NCBI RefSeq assembly: GCF_047372505.1
Contig: NZ_JBKBEU010000001.1
Location: 2,976,001-3,040,000, forward strand
Direction of reading: 5' to 3'
Length of the DNA: 64,000 nucleotides
From: Phaeobacter cretensis
GTDB taxonomy: Bacteria; Pseudomonadota; Alphaproteobacteria; Rhodobacterales; Rhodobacteraceae
Made by a program: the position numbers and the translations under genes. The number at the start of each line of letters is the position of its first letter. Positions within the stretch are counted from its first letter, which is position 1. A model generated the notes under the pieces. The model saw nothing but the letters and a program-made list of their open reading frames with translations, was not told the DNA's origin and did not search any database. Positions 63,232-64,000 of this stretch are shown in pieces.

Positions 63232-64000
63232 ACACTGAGGCCGAAATGAACGTGGACACCTCAATGGAAAAAGACACCAAAAGCCGGGTTCTGGTCACCG
63301 CAGGCGGTTCGGGCATTGGTCGTGCTATGGCTGAGGGTTTTGCCTCAGCGGGACATCAGGTCTGGGTCACAGATGTAAATGCTAGAGCCTTGGCCGATGT
63401 GCCCGACGGTTGGCATGCCACCGCGGTTGATGCGACGGATGAGGGTGGGGTGAAGACGCTGTTTTCTGACATCACCGCGGTCTGGGGTGGGCTGGATGTG
63501 CTTTGCGCCAATGCGGGCATTGCGGGCCCCACCGCGCTGGTCGAAGACGTCGCGTTGAAGGATTGGCAGGCCTGCGTGAGTGTCAATCTGGAAGGCGCGT
63601 TTTTGGCGGCGAAATATGCGGCCCCGATGATGAAAGCGGCAAAGTCAGGGTCGGTCATCATGACCTCATCGACAGCCGGTCTCTATGGCTATCCCAATCG
63701 GGCGCCTTATGCGGCGGCGAAATGGGCTGTCATCGGTCTGATGAAGACGCTGGCAATGGAATTGGGACCTTTTGGCATTCGGGCCAATGTGATCTGCCCC
63801 GGCGCTGTGGAAGGACCGCGTATGGAGGGCGTGTTGGAACGAGAGGCCGCCGCCAAAGGGATGACCCGCAATCAGGTCTATGATGGCTATGCCAGCGGCA
63901 CGTCTATGCAATCCTTTGTCGAGGCACGCGACATTGCCAATATGGCGTTGTTTTTAGGGTCGGACGGGGCGCGGTTGGTGTCAGGGCAGGTGATTGCGGT
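63228..64000 (+). CDS. SDR-family oxidoreductase (partial, runs off window)
   Basis: The ATG at 63228 overlaps the previous TGA (ATGA). 257 codons are visible before the window ends. It shows the SDR cofactor motif TAGGSGIGRAMAEGFA, CANAGIAG (NNAG-like), Ser in IMTSSTAGLYGYPN, the active-site YAAAK, and PG in NVICPGAVEGPRM. The 3' end lies outside the window. Coupling to carnitine dehydrogenase suggests a role in the same pathway, e.g. 3-hydroxybutyrate handling of the acetoacetate released, though this is inferred. Confidence 0.88.
   Translation, partial: MNTEAEMNVDTSMEKDTKSRVLVTAGGSGIGRAMAEGFASAGHQVWVTDVNARALADVPDGWHATAVDATDEGGVKTLFSDITAVWGGLDVLCANAGIAGPTALVEDVALKDWQACVSVNLEGAFLAAKYAAPMMKAAKSGSVIMTSSTAGLYGYPNRAPYAAAKWAVIGLMKTLAMELGPFGIRANVICPGAVEGPRMEGVLEREAAAKGMTRNQVYDGYASGTSMQSFVEARDIANMALFLGSDGARLVSGQVIA

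Noticed and set aside
62119..63264. Long open frame antiparallel to carnitine dehydrogenase (381 codons)
   Set aside because: No domain; the other strand encodes a complete, recognisable fusion enzyme.
1..64000. CRISPR arrays, rRNA genes or other tRNAs
   Set aside because: No regularly spaced repeats or rRNA-like stretches were seen; only tRNA-Cys was found by eye.

Overview
The window looks like a chromosomal segment of a marine Roseobacter-group alphaproteobacterium (Rhodobacteraceae). The reasons are the moderately high GC, the aerobic cobalamin cluster led by cobalamin riboswitches, a GlxA/CdhR-type carnitine regulon, a ugp-like ABC transporter with a LysR regulator, and a HemP-imelysin-diheme iron operon. 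The genus cannot be fixed from the sequence alone.

Layout. 1-3947 is the right end of an integrated island: a hipBA toxin-antitoxin pair with three evenly spaced operators, and a tyrosine integrase broken by one stop codon, ending next to a tRNA-Cys (3948-4021, minus) that is the likely attachment site. 4022-5127 holds only debris, including a decayed IS5/IS427-type transposase. 5128-12114 (minus) is a four-gene block of exported proteins: a von Willebrand A protein, a small SH3-like protein, an acidic orphan, and a 1192-residue protein whose C-terminus looks like a protein-kinase fold. I rate this the best candidate for an undescribed system. Directly upstream (12201-13970) is a LuxR-type regulator with a PAS-like region and an alpha/beta-hydrolase domain that has lost its catalytic Ser and His. 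14002-19350 holds a GMC oxidoreductase, a divergent XRE regulator/membrane protein pair with a clear palindromic operator, and two decaying pseudogenes (a Spy/CpxP-like protein and a QuiC/HPPD-like dehydratase).

19651-26002 is a ugp-like glycerol-phosphate-type ABC transporter with a GpdQ-like phosphodiesterase and a divergent LysR regulator. 26035-42360 is an almost complete aerobic (cobG-type) cobalamin set: cobF, a solo cbiM, cobA, B, M, E, L, K, J, I, H, G, N, W, a DUF1636 gene and cobO, with two cobalamin riboswitches. cobK lies on the opposite strand and shares start and stop tetranucleotides with its neighbours. 42598-44169 encodes a membrane class III adenylate cyclase with a periplasmic c-type haem motif. 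44417-46802 is glpR-glpD, which fits functionally with the glycerol-phosphate transporter.

46901-53060 (minus) is an iron operon: hemP, an unknown Cys-rich protein, an imelysin, a diheme protein, a second imelysin and a DUF1513 beta-propeller protein, behind an iron-box-like palindrome. Housekeeping and general genes follow (metG, an MFS transporter, two rhodaneses, an aldo/keto reductase). 59020-64000 is a carnitine catabolism locus: cdhR, a beta-keto acid cleavage enzyme, a DUF1203 gene on the opposite strand, a carnitine dehydrogenase-thioesterase fusion, and an SDR that runs off the window.
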